DNA of 64,000 nt, from contig NZ_CP115149.1 in the NCBI RefSeq assembly GCF_027594505.1, positions 496,001 to 560,000 on the forward strand. The letters run 5' to 3'. Below are positions 57,920 to 64,000 of this stretch, one piece after another. This DNA is from Tepidiforma flava. Its GTDB lineage: Bacteria; Chloroflexota; Dehalococcoidia; Tepidiformales; Tepidiformaceae. The notes beneath the pieces are model-generated. The model was given only the letters and a program-made list of their open reading frames with translations. It did no database searches and had not been told where the DNA came from. Each line of letters opens with the position of its first letter. The stretch's first letter is position 1. A program made the translations under genes and the position numbers.

Positions 57920-59251
57920 TTAGCGAATGAACCCCTCGTAGTTGCGCATGAGTAGCTGGGCTTCGAGCTGCTTCATCGTGTCCAGCACGACGGCGACGAC
58001 GATGAGGAACCCGGTGGAGGAGATGGTGAGGGCCCGGACGTCGGTGAAGAGGCCAACGAAGAAGGGGATGACGGCGACGAAGCCGAGGAAGAAGGCGCCG
58101 CCCCAGGTGATGCGGGTGACGACGCGCATGAGGTAGGCCTCGGTGGGCGGGCCGGGGCGGATGCCCGGGATGAAGGCGCCCTGCCGCTGGAGGTTCTTCG
58201 CGATCTGCTGCTGCTGGTACTGCACCATCGTGTAGAAGAAGGTGAAGATGACGACCAGCACGAAGAGGATGAGCCAGTACCAGCCGGTGCCGCCGCCGCC
58301 GCGGCCGCCCTGGAACTGGTCGACGAAGAAGCGGGCGACGGAGCCAACCCAGCCGCCGGAGTTGATGAAATACGAGGCGATCGTGGCCGGGAGGATCATG
58401 ATCGAGAAGGCGAAGATGAGCGGGATCATGCCGGCCATGTTGACGCGCAGGGGGATGTGGCTCTGCCCCTGCTGGCGGTACATCCGGCCGCCGCGGAAGG
58501 CGGAGCGGGCGTACTGGACTGGGACGCGGCGCTGAGCCTCCTGGAAGAAGACGACGAGGTAGATGAGCGCGAGGGCGCCGGCAGCAAAGGCGAGCACGGT
58601 CAGGATGCTGGTGGTGGTGATGCTCGGGATGAGGGAAGGCAGGGTGGCGACGATGCCGCCGAAGATGATGAGGGAGACGCCGTTGCCGATGCCGTGCTCG
58701 GTGATGAGTTCGCCGAGCCAGACGAGGAACATGGTGCCGGCGGCGAGGGTGAAGAGGGTCGCGAGGGTGCCGAAGACGTCGTTCTGGAAGCCGAAGTTGC
58801 GGACGACGTCGTTGCCCTGGGCGTTGATGAAGAGGATCTGGCCGTAGCCCTGGATCATGGCGAGCGGGACGGCGACCCAGTGGGTGATGACCTGGATGCG
58901 GCGCCGCCCCTGTTCGCCTTCCTCCGCGAGCGCCCGGAGCGAGGGCACGAGCGGCTGGAGGATCTGCATGATGATGGAGGCGGTGATGTAGGGGTAGACG
59001 CCGAGGGCTGCGACGCTCAGGTTCTGCAGGGCGCCGCCGGAGAAGATGCTCAGGAAGTCGAGCAGCGCGTTGCCTTCGAACGCCTGCTTGAGCGCCTGGC
59101 GGTCGATATTCGGCAGCGGGACGTGGGCGACGAATCGGAAGACGACGAGCATCGCCAGCGTGAAGAGGAGCTTCCGCCGGACGTCTTCCTGCCGGAAGGC
59201 ATCGACCATGGCCTGGAGGAGGCGAGGGCGCTGCGCTGCCTGGACGGTCAT
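57920..59251 (-). CDS. secY: Preprotein translocase subunit SecY
   Basis: The 443-residue protein has ten membrane helices and the family signatures (VYPYITASIIMQILQPLVPSL, the cytoplasmic loops RRVPVQYARSAFRG and the C-terminal QLEAQLLMRNYEGFIR). It forms the protein-conducting channel with SecE and SecG. A Gly-rich loop (GGRGGGGTG) occurs between helices 7 and 8. Confidence 0.97.
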   Translation of the reverse strand: MTVQAAQRPRLLQAMVDAFRQEDVRRKLLFTLAMLVVFRFVAHVPLPNIDRQALKQAFEGNALLDFLSIFSGGALQNLSVAALGVYPYITASIIMQILQPLVPSLRALAEEGEQGRRRIQVITHWVAVPLAMIQGYGQILFINAQGNDVVRNFGFQNDVFGTLATLFTLAAGTMFLVWLGELITEHGIGNGVSLIIFGGIVATLPSLIPSITTTSILTVLAFAAGALALIYLVVFFQEAQRRVPVQYARSAFRGGRMYRQQGQSHIPLRVNMAGMIPLIFAFSIMILPATIASYFINSGGWVGSVARFFVDQFQGGRGGGGTGWYWLILFVLVVIFTFFYTMVQYQQQQIAKNLQRQGAFIPGIRPGPPTEAYLMRVVTRITWGGAFFLGFVAVIPFFVGLFTDVRALTISSTGFLIVVAVVLDTMKQLEAQLLMRNYEGFIR

Positions 59252-59252
59252 G

Positions 59253-59726
59253 TCAGCTGTCCTTTTCCGCGGCGTCGGAGATGACGATGGCGGTGCCGCC
59301 GGCGGCTTCGATGCGCTCCTTCGCGGTGGCGCTGAAGGCGTGGGCGGAGATGGTGAGCTTCCGGGTCAGCTCGCCGCGGCCGAGGATTTTCACCGGTTCG
59401 CGGAGGTGCTTGAGGATGCCGGCCTGCTTGAGCGTTTCCGGGGTCACCTCGGCACCGTCGGCGAAGCGCTCGAGGGCTTCGAGATTGACGGGCTGGAAGG
59501 GCACGCGCCACTTGTTGTTGAAGCCGCGGAGGACGTGGAACTTCCGCGACGTGGGGAACTGGCCGCCTTCGAACGCGTCGTAGGCGAGCTTCTTGCCGGA
59601 GCGGGAGCGCTGGCCCTTGAGGCCGCGGCCGGCGTAGGTGCCGTGGCCGCTGGCGTTGCCGCGGCCGACGCGCTTCTTCGCGTGGGTGGCGCCGCGGGGC
59701 GGGCGGAGTTCATGCGCGCCGAACAT
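59253..59726 (-). CDS. rplO: 50S ribosomal protein L15
   Basis: The 157-residue L15 has the N-terminal Gly/Arg-rich segment (RVGRGNASGHGTYAGRGLKGQ) and the C-terminal KLTISAHAFSATAKERIEAAGG. It overlaps rpmD by ATGA and ends one base before secY. Confidence 0.96.
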   Translation of the reverse strand: MFGAHELRPPRGATHAKKRVGRGNASGHGTYAGRGLKGQRSRSGKKLAYDAFEGGQFPTSRKFHVLRGFNNKWRVPFQPVNLEALERFADGAEVTPETLKQAGILKHLREPVKILGRGELTRKLTISAHAFSATAKERIEAAGGTAIVISDAAEKDS

Positions 59727-59911
59727 CAGGCGCCTCCTTCTTTGACGTCGATGAGGTGGGCGACTTTTTGGAGCATGCCGCGGATGGCGGGGGTGTCCTC
59801 GACTTCGACGGTCTGCTGGAGCCGGCGGAGGCCGAGTTTCCGGATGGTGTCTTTCTGCTCTTTGTTGTAGCCGATGGCGCTCTTGCGCCAGGTGACGGTG
59901 ACGCGAGCCAT
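59726..59911 (-). CDS. rpmD: 50S ribosomal protein L30
   Basis: A 61-residue L30, [20 protein letters not shown]... with [25 protein letters not shown] 59911 is chosen over upstream in-frame starts because it matches the family start. Confidence 0.96.
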   Translation of the reverse strand: MARVTVTWRKSAIGYNKEQKDTIRKLGLRRLQQTVEVEDTPAIRGMLQKVAHLIDVKEGGA

Positions 59912-59912
59912 C

Positions 59913-60428
59913 TCACTGTTCTCCACGGGCGATGGCGAGCCGGCGTTCGCGCGCGCCATCGGTGTCCTGCATGGTGGCGAGGCCGCGGATGGTGGCCTGG
60001 GCGACGTTGATCGGGTTGCGCGAGCCGAAGGTCTTGGCGAGCACGTCCGTGACGCCGGCCGCTTCCATGATGGAGCGGACGGCGCCGCCGGCGATGACGC
60101 CCGTACCGTGGCTGGCGGGCTTGAGCATCACCTTCGCGGCCTTGAAGCGGACCCAGACGGGGTGGCTGATGGTGCCGCCCTTCATGGGAATGCGGACCAT
60201 GTTACGGCGCGCCTGCGCGGAGCCCTTGCGGATGGCCTCCGGCACTTCGTTCGCCTTGCCGAGGCCGACACCGACGGAGCCGCGGCCGTCGCCGACGACG
60301 ACGAGGGCGGAGAAGCTGAAGCGGCGGCCGCCCTTGACGACCTTGGCGACGCGGTTGATGTAGATGACCTTCTCGGAGAGGTCCTCCGGGCCGGGCTGTT
60401 CGTAGCGATCCGGGCGATTGTCGGCCAT
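59913..60428 (-). CDS. rpsE: 30S ribosomal protein S5
   Basis: The 171-residue S5 has the N-terminal double-stranded RNA-binding part ([25 protein letters not shown]) and the C-terminal [29 protein letters not shown]. It starts one base before the rplR stop. Confidence 0.97.
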   Translation of the reverse strand: MADNRPDRYEQPGPEDLSEKVIYINRVAKVVKGGRRFSFSALVVVGDGRGSVGVGLGKANEVPEAIRKGSAQARRNMVRIPMKGGTISHPVWVRFKAAKVMLKPASHGTGVIAGGAVRSIMEAAGVTDVLAKTFGSRNPINVAQATIRGLATMQDTDGARERRLAIARGEQ

Positions 60429-60794
60429 TTAGAACCCCAATCCCGCTTCGCGCGCTGCTTCGGCGAGGGCGCGAACGCGACCGTGATAGAGGAAGCCGCC
60501 GCGGTCGAAGACGACGGCCTCGATGCCTTTCGCGCGGGCGCGCTCGGCGATGGCGGCGCCGACGAGTGCGGCGCGCTCGGTTTTCGTCTTGCCTTTGGCC
60601 TGTTCAGCGAGCGCGGGCTCGACGTCGCTGGCGGCAGCGAGCGTATGCCCGGTGGTGTCGTCGATGACCTGGGCATAGATGTGCTGGGCGCTGCGGAAGA
60701 CGTTGAGCCGCGGGCGCTGGGGCGTGCCGGAGACTTTCTTGCGGACGCGGAGGTGGCGCCGCTTGCGCGCGAGGACGCTGGTGGTGGTGCTCAT
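60429..60794 (-). CDS. rplR: 50S ribosomal protein L18
   Basis: The 121-residue L18 has [28 protein letters not shown] and the C-terminal [28 protein letters not shown]. It overlaps rplF by ATGA and binds 5S rRNA. Confidence 0.97.
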   Translation of the reverse strand: MSTTTSVLARKRRHLRVRKKVSGTPQRPRLNVFRSAQHIYAQVIDDTTGHTLAAASDVEPALAEQAKGKTKTERAALVGAAIAERARAKGIEAVVFDRGGFLYHGRVRALAEAAREAGLGF

Positions 60795-61339
60795 TTCTTG
60801 CCAACCTTCCCGGACTTGCCGGCCTTGCGGCGGACGCGTTCGCCGAGGTAGCGGATGCCCTTGCCCTTGTACGGCTCGGGCGGCCGGATTTTGCGGATGT
60901 TGGCCGCGACCTGGCCGACGCGCTCCTTGTCGATGCCTTCGACGGTGATGCGGGGGCCTTCGACGCTGAACTTGATGCCCTCGGGCGGGTTGACGATGAC
61001 GGGGTGGGAGAAGCCGAGGGCGAGCTGGAGGTTGGAGCCCTGCAGCTGGGCGCGGTAGCCGACGCCCTGGACTTCGAGGACTTTGGTGAAGCCGCTGGTG
61101 ACGCCGGTGACCATGTTGGCGAGCAGCGTCCGGCTGAGGCCGTGGAGGGCGCGGTCTTCGCCGTCGTCGCTGGCACGGCGGACGGTGATGACGCCGTCCT
61201 GCCGCTCGAAGGAGACGCGCGGCGGGAACTGGCGGCTGAGCTCGCCCTTCGGCCCCTTCACGACGACGTTGTTGTGCTCGTCGATGGTGATGGTGACGTT
61301 GGGCGGGACGGGGATGGGTTGTCGGCCGATTCGAGACAT
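60791..61339 (-). CDS. rplF: 50S ribosomal protein L6
   Basis: The 182-residue L6 begins [17 protein letters not shown] and has the C-terminal signature [22 protein letters not shown]. It is complete and of normal length. Confidence 0.97.
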   Translation of the reverse strand: MSRIGRQPIPVPPNVTITIDEHNNVVVKGPKGELSRQFPPRVSFERQDGVITVRRASDDGEDRALHGLSRTLLANMVTGVTSGFTKVLEVQGVGYRAQLQGSNLQLALGFSHPVIVNPPEGIKFSVEGPRITVEGIDKERVGQVAANIRKIRPPEPYKGKGIRYLGERVRRKAGKSGKVGKK

Positions 61340-61353
61340 CGGATACGGACCCC

Positions 61354-61758
61354 TTACCAGACGTAGCAGAGAAGCTCGCCGCCGACTTCCTGCCGGCGGG
61401 CTTCCTGCCCGGACATCACGCCCTTGGGCGTGGAGAGGATGGCGATGCCGAGGCCGCCGTAGACGCGCGGGATCTCCCGGCGCTGCACGTAGACGCGGAG
61501 GCCCGGGCGGGAGACGCGCTGCAGACCGTTGAGGACGGGCTGCTTGCGGCCGCTGTAGCTCAGCTCGACGCGGAGGTTCGGCTGGGGTTTGCCCGGCTCT
61601 TCGATGACCTGGTAGTCGCGGATGAAGCCCTCTTCTTTGAGGACTTTGGCGATGGCGATCTTGATCTTCGAGGCCGGGATGTTCACGACGTCGTGCCGCG
61701 CGGCGTTCGCGTTGCGGATGCGCGTGAGCATGTCAGCGATGGGGTCACTAACGGTCAT
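61354..61758 (-). CDS. rpsH: 30S ribosomal protein S8
   Basis: The 134-residue S8 begins [25 protein letters not shown] and ends with [34 protein letters not shown]8 commonly represses spc operon translation; no site was sought in detail. Confidence 0.97.
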   Translation of the reverse strand: MTVSDPIADMLTRIRNANAARHDVVNIPASKIKIAIAKVLKEEGFIRDYQVIEEPGKPQPNLRVELSYSGRKQPVLNGLQRVSRPGLRVYVQRREIPRVYGGLGIAILSTPKGVMSGQEARRQEVGGELLCYVW

Positions 61759-61790
61759 GTGCGATCTCCCCCTGGCGTTTGCTTGCGCAC

Positions 61791-62096
61791 TTACCAGCTG
61801 GACTTGGTGACTCCGGGGAGGAGGCCCCGGTGGGCGTATTCGCGGAAGGTGATGCGCGAGAGCCCGAATTTGCGGATGTAGGCCTTCGGCCGGCCGGTGA
61901 CGAGGCAGCGGTTATGGATGCGCGTCGGGCTGCTGTTGAGCGGCAGCTTGCGGAGCTCGTCGTAGAGCTCGGCGACGCGCTTCGGGTCGCCCCACGACTT
62001 CTTGAGCTCGGCTTTGATGGCCGCGCGCTTGCCGGCGTACTTCTCGTTGAGCTGGCGGCGGCGGAGGTCGCGGTTGACGATGCCTTTGGATGCCAT
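61791..62096 (-). CDS. rpsN: 30S ribosomal protein S14 (long, zinc-independent form)
   Basis: A 101-residue S14 starting [24 protein letters not shown] and carrying [22 protein letters not shown]. Short S14s have four zinc Cys; only one Cys is present here, so it is the zinc-free form. S4 and L36 in the same cluster keep their zinc sites. Confidence 0.96.
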   Translation of the reverse strand: MASKGIVNRDLRRRQLNEKYAGKRAAIKAELKKSWGDPKRVAELYDELRKLPLNSSPTRIHNRCLVTGRPKAYIRKFGLSRITFREYAHRGLLPGVTKSSW

Positions 62097-62106
62097 CGCG
62101 GTGCTC

Positions 62107-62652
62107 CTAGTTCTTCCGGAAGGGCATGCCCATGAGTTCGAGGAGGCGGCGCCCTTCTTCATCGGATTTGGCGGTGGTGACGATGGTGACCTGGAGGCCG
62201 CGGACCTTATCGACGCGGTCGTAATCGACCTCCGGGAAGATGAGCTGTTCGCGCAGGCCGAGGCTGTAGTTGCCGCGGCCGTCGAAAGCGTTCGGGTTGA
62301 GGCCCTGGAAGTCGCGGATGCGGGGCAGGGCGGCAGAGATGAGGCGGTCGAGGAATTCGTACATGCGGTCGCCGCGGAGGGTGGCGGCGACGCCGATGGC
62401 GTTGCCGGCGCGGAGGCGGAAGTTCGCGATGGAGCGCTTGGCGCGGGTAACGACGGGCTTCTGGCCGGTGATGGCCATGATCTGCTCCGCCGTGCGGTCG
62501 AGCGCGTTGGCATCCTGCAGCGCTTCGCCGAGGCCGACGTTGACGGCGACCTTGGTGATGCGCGGGATCTGCATGACGTTGCGGTAACCGAACTGCTGCT
62601 GCAGGGCGGGCGCAACTTCCTTCTGGTATTTCTCTTTCAGGCGGGGCGGCAT
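62107..62652 (-). CDS. rplE: 50S ribosomal protein L5
   Basis: The 181-residue L5 has [43 protein letters not shown] and the C-terminal [24 protein letters not shown]. It binds 5S rRNA and its start overlaps the rplX stop by one base. Confidence 0.97.
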   Translation of the reverse strand: MPPRLKEKYQKEVAPALQQQFGYRNVMQIPRITKVAVNVGLGEALQDANALDRTAEQIMAITGQKPVVTRAKRSIANFRLRAGNAIGVAATLRGDRMYEFLDRLISAALPRIRDFQGLNPNAFDGRGNYSLGLREQLIFPEVDYDRVDKVRGLQVTIVTTAKSDEEGRRLLELMGMPFRKN

Positions 62653-62969
62653 TATTCGATGTCCTCTCCGCTGCGTTTGCCGACCCGGACGAGGGTGCCG
62701 TCTTCGCGCCGGCGGAAGGTGACGCGGGTGGGCTGGTCGGTGTTCGGGTCGATCAGCATGACGTTGCTGATGTGGATGGGCGCCTCGCGCTCGACGATCT
62801 GGGAGGCCTGGCCGGGCTGCCGGGCGCGCTGGTGCTTCTTGATGATGTTGACGCCTTCGACGATGACGCGGCTGTGCTTGGTGATGACCTGCCGGACGGT
62901 GCCGCGCTTGCCGCGGTCCTTCCCGGCGATGACGACGACCTTGTCGCCTTTCTTGATCTTGGCCGGCAT
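62652..62969 (-). CDS. rplX: 50S ribosomal protein L24
   Basis: The 105-residue L24 begins [23 protein letters not shown] (KOW motif) and contains [32 protein letters not shown]. It overlaps rplN by ATGA. Confidence 0.97.
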   Translation of the reverse strand: MPAKIKKGDKVVVIAGKDRGKRGTVRQVITKHSRVIVEGVNIIKKHQRARQPGQASQIVEREAPIHISNVMLIDPNTDQPTRVTFRRREDGTLVRVGKRSGEDIE

Positions 62970-63340
62970 CAGAGCACCTCCGGCGCGAGGGAGACGATCT
63001 TCATGAAGTTGCGGTCACGCAGTTCGCGGGCCACCGGCCCGAAGATGCGGGTGCCGCGGGGGTTTTCGCCGTCGTTGGCGAGGAGGACGGCGGCGTTGTC
63101 GTCGAAGCGGATATAGGAGCCGTCGGGCCTGCCGTACTCCTTGGCGACGCGGACGACGACGGCTTTGACGACGTCGCCCTTCTTGATGTTGCCGTGGGGC
63201 TGGGCCGATTTGACGGAGGCGACGATGACATCGCCGGGGCGCGCGTAGCGGCGCTTGCTGCCGCCGAGGACGCGGATGCAGAGCAGGGAGCGCGCGCCGG
63301 AGTTGTCGGCAACTTTGAGGCGGGTTTCCTGCTGGATCAC
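62969..63340 (-). CDS. rplN: 50S ribosomal protein L14
   Basis: The 123-residue L14 begins with GTG 63340 ([27 protein letters not shown]) and has [45 protein letters not shown] precedes the GTG. It overlaps rpsQ by GTGA. Confidence 0.97.
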   Translation of the reverse strand: MIQQETRLKVADNSGARSLLCIRVLGGSKRRYARPGDVIVASVKSAQPHGNIKKGDVVKAVVVRVAKEYGRPDGSYIRFDDNAAVLLANDGENPRGTRIFGPVARELRDRNFMKIVSLAPEVL

Positions 63341-63666
63341 GCGTTCACCTCCGACTTCGGCGCGACCTGCGTGGTGGCTTCGATGTCGCGGCCGATGGTT
63401 TCGGGTGCGACCTCGGCGACGTCGCCGCGGGTGACGATTTCGATGACGCGCCACCGCTTCTCTTTCGAAAGGGGGCGGCACTCCTGGATGCGGACGACAT
63501 CGCCGAGCCGGCACTCGTTGTTCTCGTCGTGGGCCTTGTAGCGGCCGGTGACGGTGACCACCTTGTGGTAGAGCCGGTGCGTCTTCTTCCGTTCGACGGC
63601 GACGACGACGGTCTTCTGCATCTTGTTGGATACGACGGTGCCCTGGAGGACGCGCTGGCTGCCCAT
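63337..63666 (-). CDS. rpsQ: 30S ribosomal protein S17 with short C-terminal extension
   Basis: S17 core residues 1-~83 ([52 protein letters not shown]) are followed by ~25 extra residues ([23 protein letters not shown]). Typical bacterial S17 has about 85 residues. ATG 63666 fits the family start. Confidence 0.95.
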   Translation of the reverse strand: MGSQRVLQGTVVSNKMQKTVVVAVERKKTHRLYHKVVTVTGRYKAHDENNECRLGDVVRIQECRPLSKEKRWRVIEIVTRGDVAEVAPETIGRDIEATTQVAPKSEVNA

Positions 63667-63670
63667 GGGC

Positions 63671-63886
63671 CTACTCCTGTCCGGCGAGCGCCTGGAGCTG
63701 GCGCTCGCGTTTGATGGTGCGAAGCCGGGCGATCGTGCGGCGGGCATCGCGCAGGGCCCGGTAGTTCTGCAGCTGCCGGGAGGCGTGCTGGAAGCGGAGG
63801 GTGAAGAGCGCCCGGTACGCCTCGTTGATCTCGTGGTCGAGCCGGGCGTCGTCGAGCTGCCGGTATTCCTGTGCCTTCTTCGCCAT
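63671..63886 (-). CDS. rpmC: 50S ribosomal protein L29
   Basis: The 71-residue L29 has [45 protein letters not shown], the family helical hairpin. It surrounds the exit tunnel with L23. Confidence 0.96.
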   Translation of the reverse strand: MAKKAQEYRQLDDARLDHEINEAYRALFTLRFQHASRQLQNYRALRDARRTIARLRTIKRERQLQALAGQE

Positions 63887-63887
63887 G

Positions 63888-64000
63888 TCAGATCACCGCC
63901 TCTTCGCGCTGGACGATCTTGGTGGGCACGGGGAGCTTGTGGGAGGCGAGCCGGAGCGCTTCCTTGGCGACGTGCTCCGGGACGCCGGCAACTTCGAACA
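63888..64000 (-). CDS. rplP: 50S ribosomal protein L16 (5' partial at window end)
   Basis: Only the last 37 codons are inside the window: [36 protein letters not shown], matching the L16 C-terminus. The gene continues beyond 64000 and its stop codon is separated from the rpmC start by one base. Confidence 0.93.
   Translation of the reverse strand, partial: FEVAGVPEHVAKEALRLASHKLPVPTKIVQREEAVI

Overview
The window is very GC-rich, densely packed bacterial DNA with no rRNA, tRNA, CRISPR array, insertion sequence or phage gene that I could see. The gene content (luciferase-like flavin oxidoreductase, many CoA-dependent lipid-degradation genes, tandem family III CoA-transferases, thiolase plus DUF35 protein, aldehyde ferredoxin oxidoreductase, GC-rich spc ribosomal operon) suggests a heterotrophic member of the Chloroflexota, probably Dehalococcoidia-like and close to Tepidiforma. 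This assignment is inference; the sequence carries no 16S gene.

Layout. Positions 1-2308: the 3' part of a membrane protein with a propeller-like C-terminus, and a DUF454 protein. 2318-7524 (minus strand): EVE protein, RibD, an alpha/beta hydrolase, a luciferase-like oxidoreductase and two tandem SufR-like Fe-S regulators. 7669-10734: a soluble globin-coupled chemoreceptor, divergent from an orphan PAS histidine kinase across a 58-bp imperfect palindrome. 10768-14580: SbcD/SbcC-like DNA-repair pair; sbcD has an apparent 3' frameshift and SbcC lacks a zinc hook. 14671-17314: a Zn/Mn ABC importer behind a Fur-family-like operator. 17372-19736: acyl-CoA dehydrogenase and a sugar-kinase-like phosphotransferase, a split ACAD10/11-type pair. 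19777-26237: AddB and AddA. 26223-29739: FAD oxidase, FmdB-like zinc ribbon, unknown proteins and a carboxymuconolactone decarboxylase family protein. 29909-31659: ABC-2 exporter. 31793-44887: lipid and CoA metabolism (DUF35, thiolase, two double-length CoA-transferases, acyl-CoA carboxylase beta subunit), a Calx-beta/IPT surface protein and an aldehyde ferredoxin oxidoreductase. 45065-48017: MoxR-DUF58-VWA operon. 48083-50733: hydrolase, nucleotidyltransferase, GNAT and a Pro-rich anchored protein. 50895-64000 (minus strand): a ribosomal superoperon from rplP to rpsI that includes secY, adk, map, infA, rpoA and truA and ends at a clear intrinsic terminator.

Genes work together in evident units: SbcC/SbcD and AddA/AddB for double-strand break processing; the Zn/Mn importer; fatty acid and CoA-ester breakdown; and the translation/transcription block. 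A recurring sequence feature is a TANNNT hexamer 6-7 bases before ATG/GTG starts that lack a Shine-Dalgarno site, which points to frequent leaderless transcription. No intergenic stretch exceeds about 250 bases.
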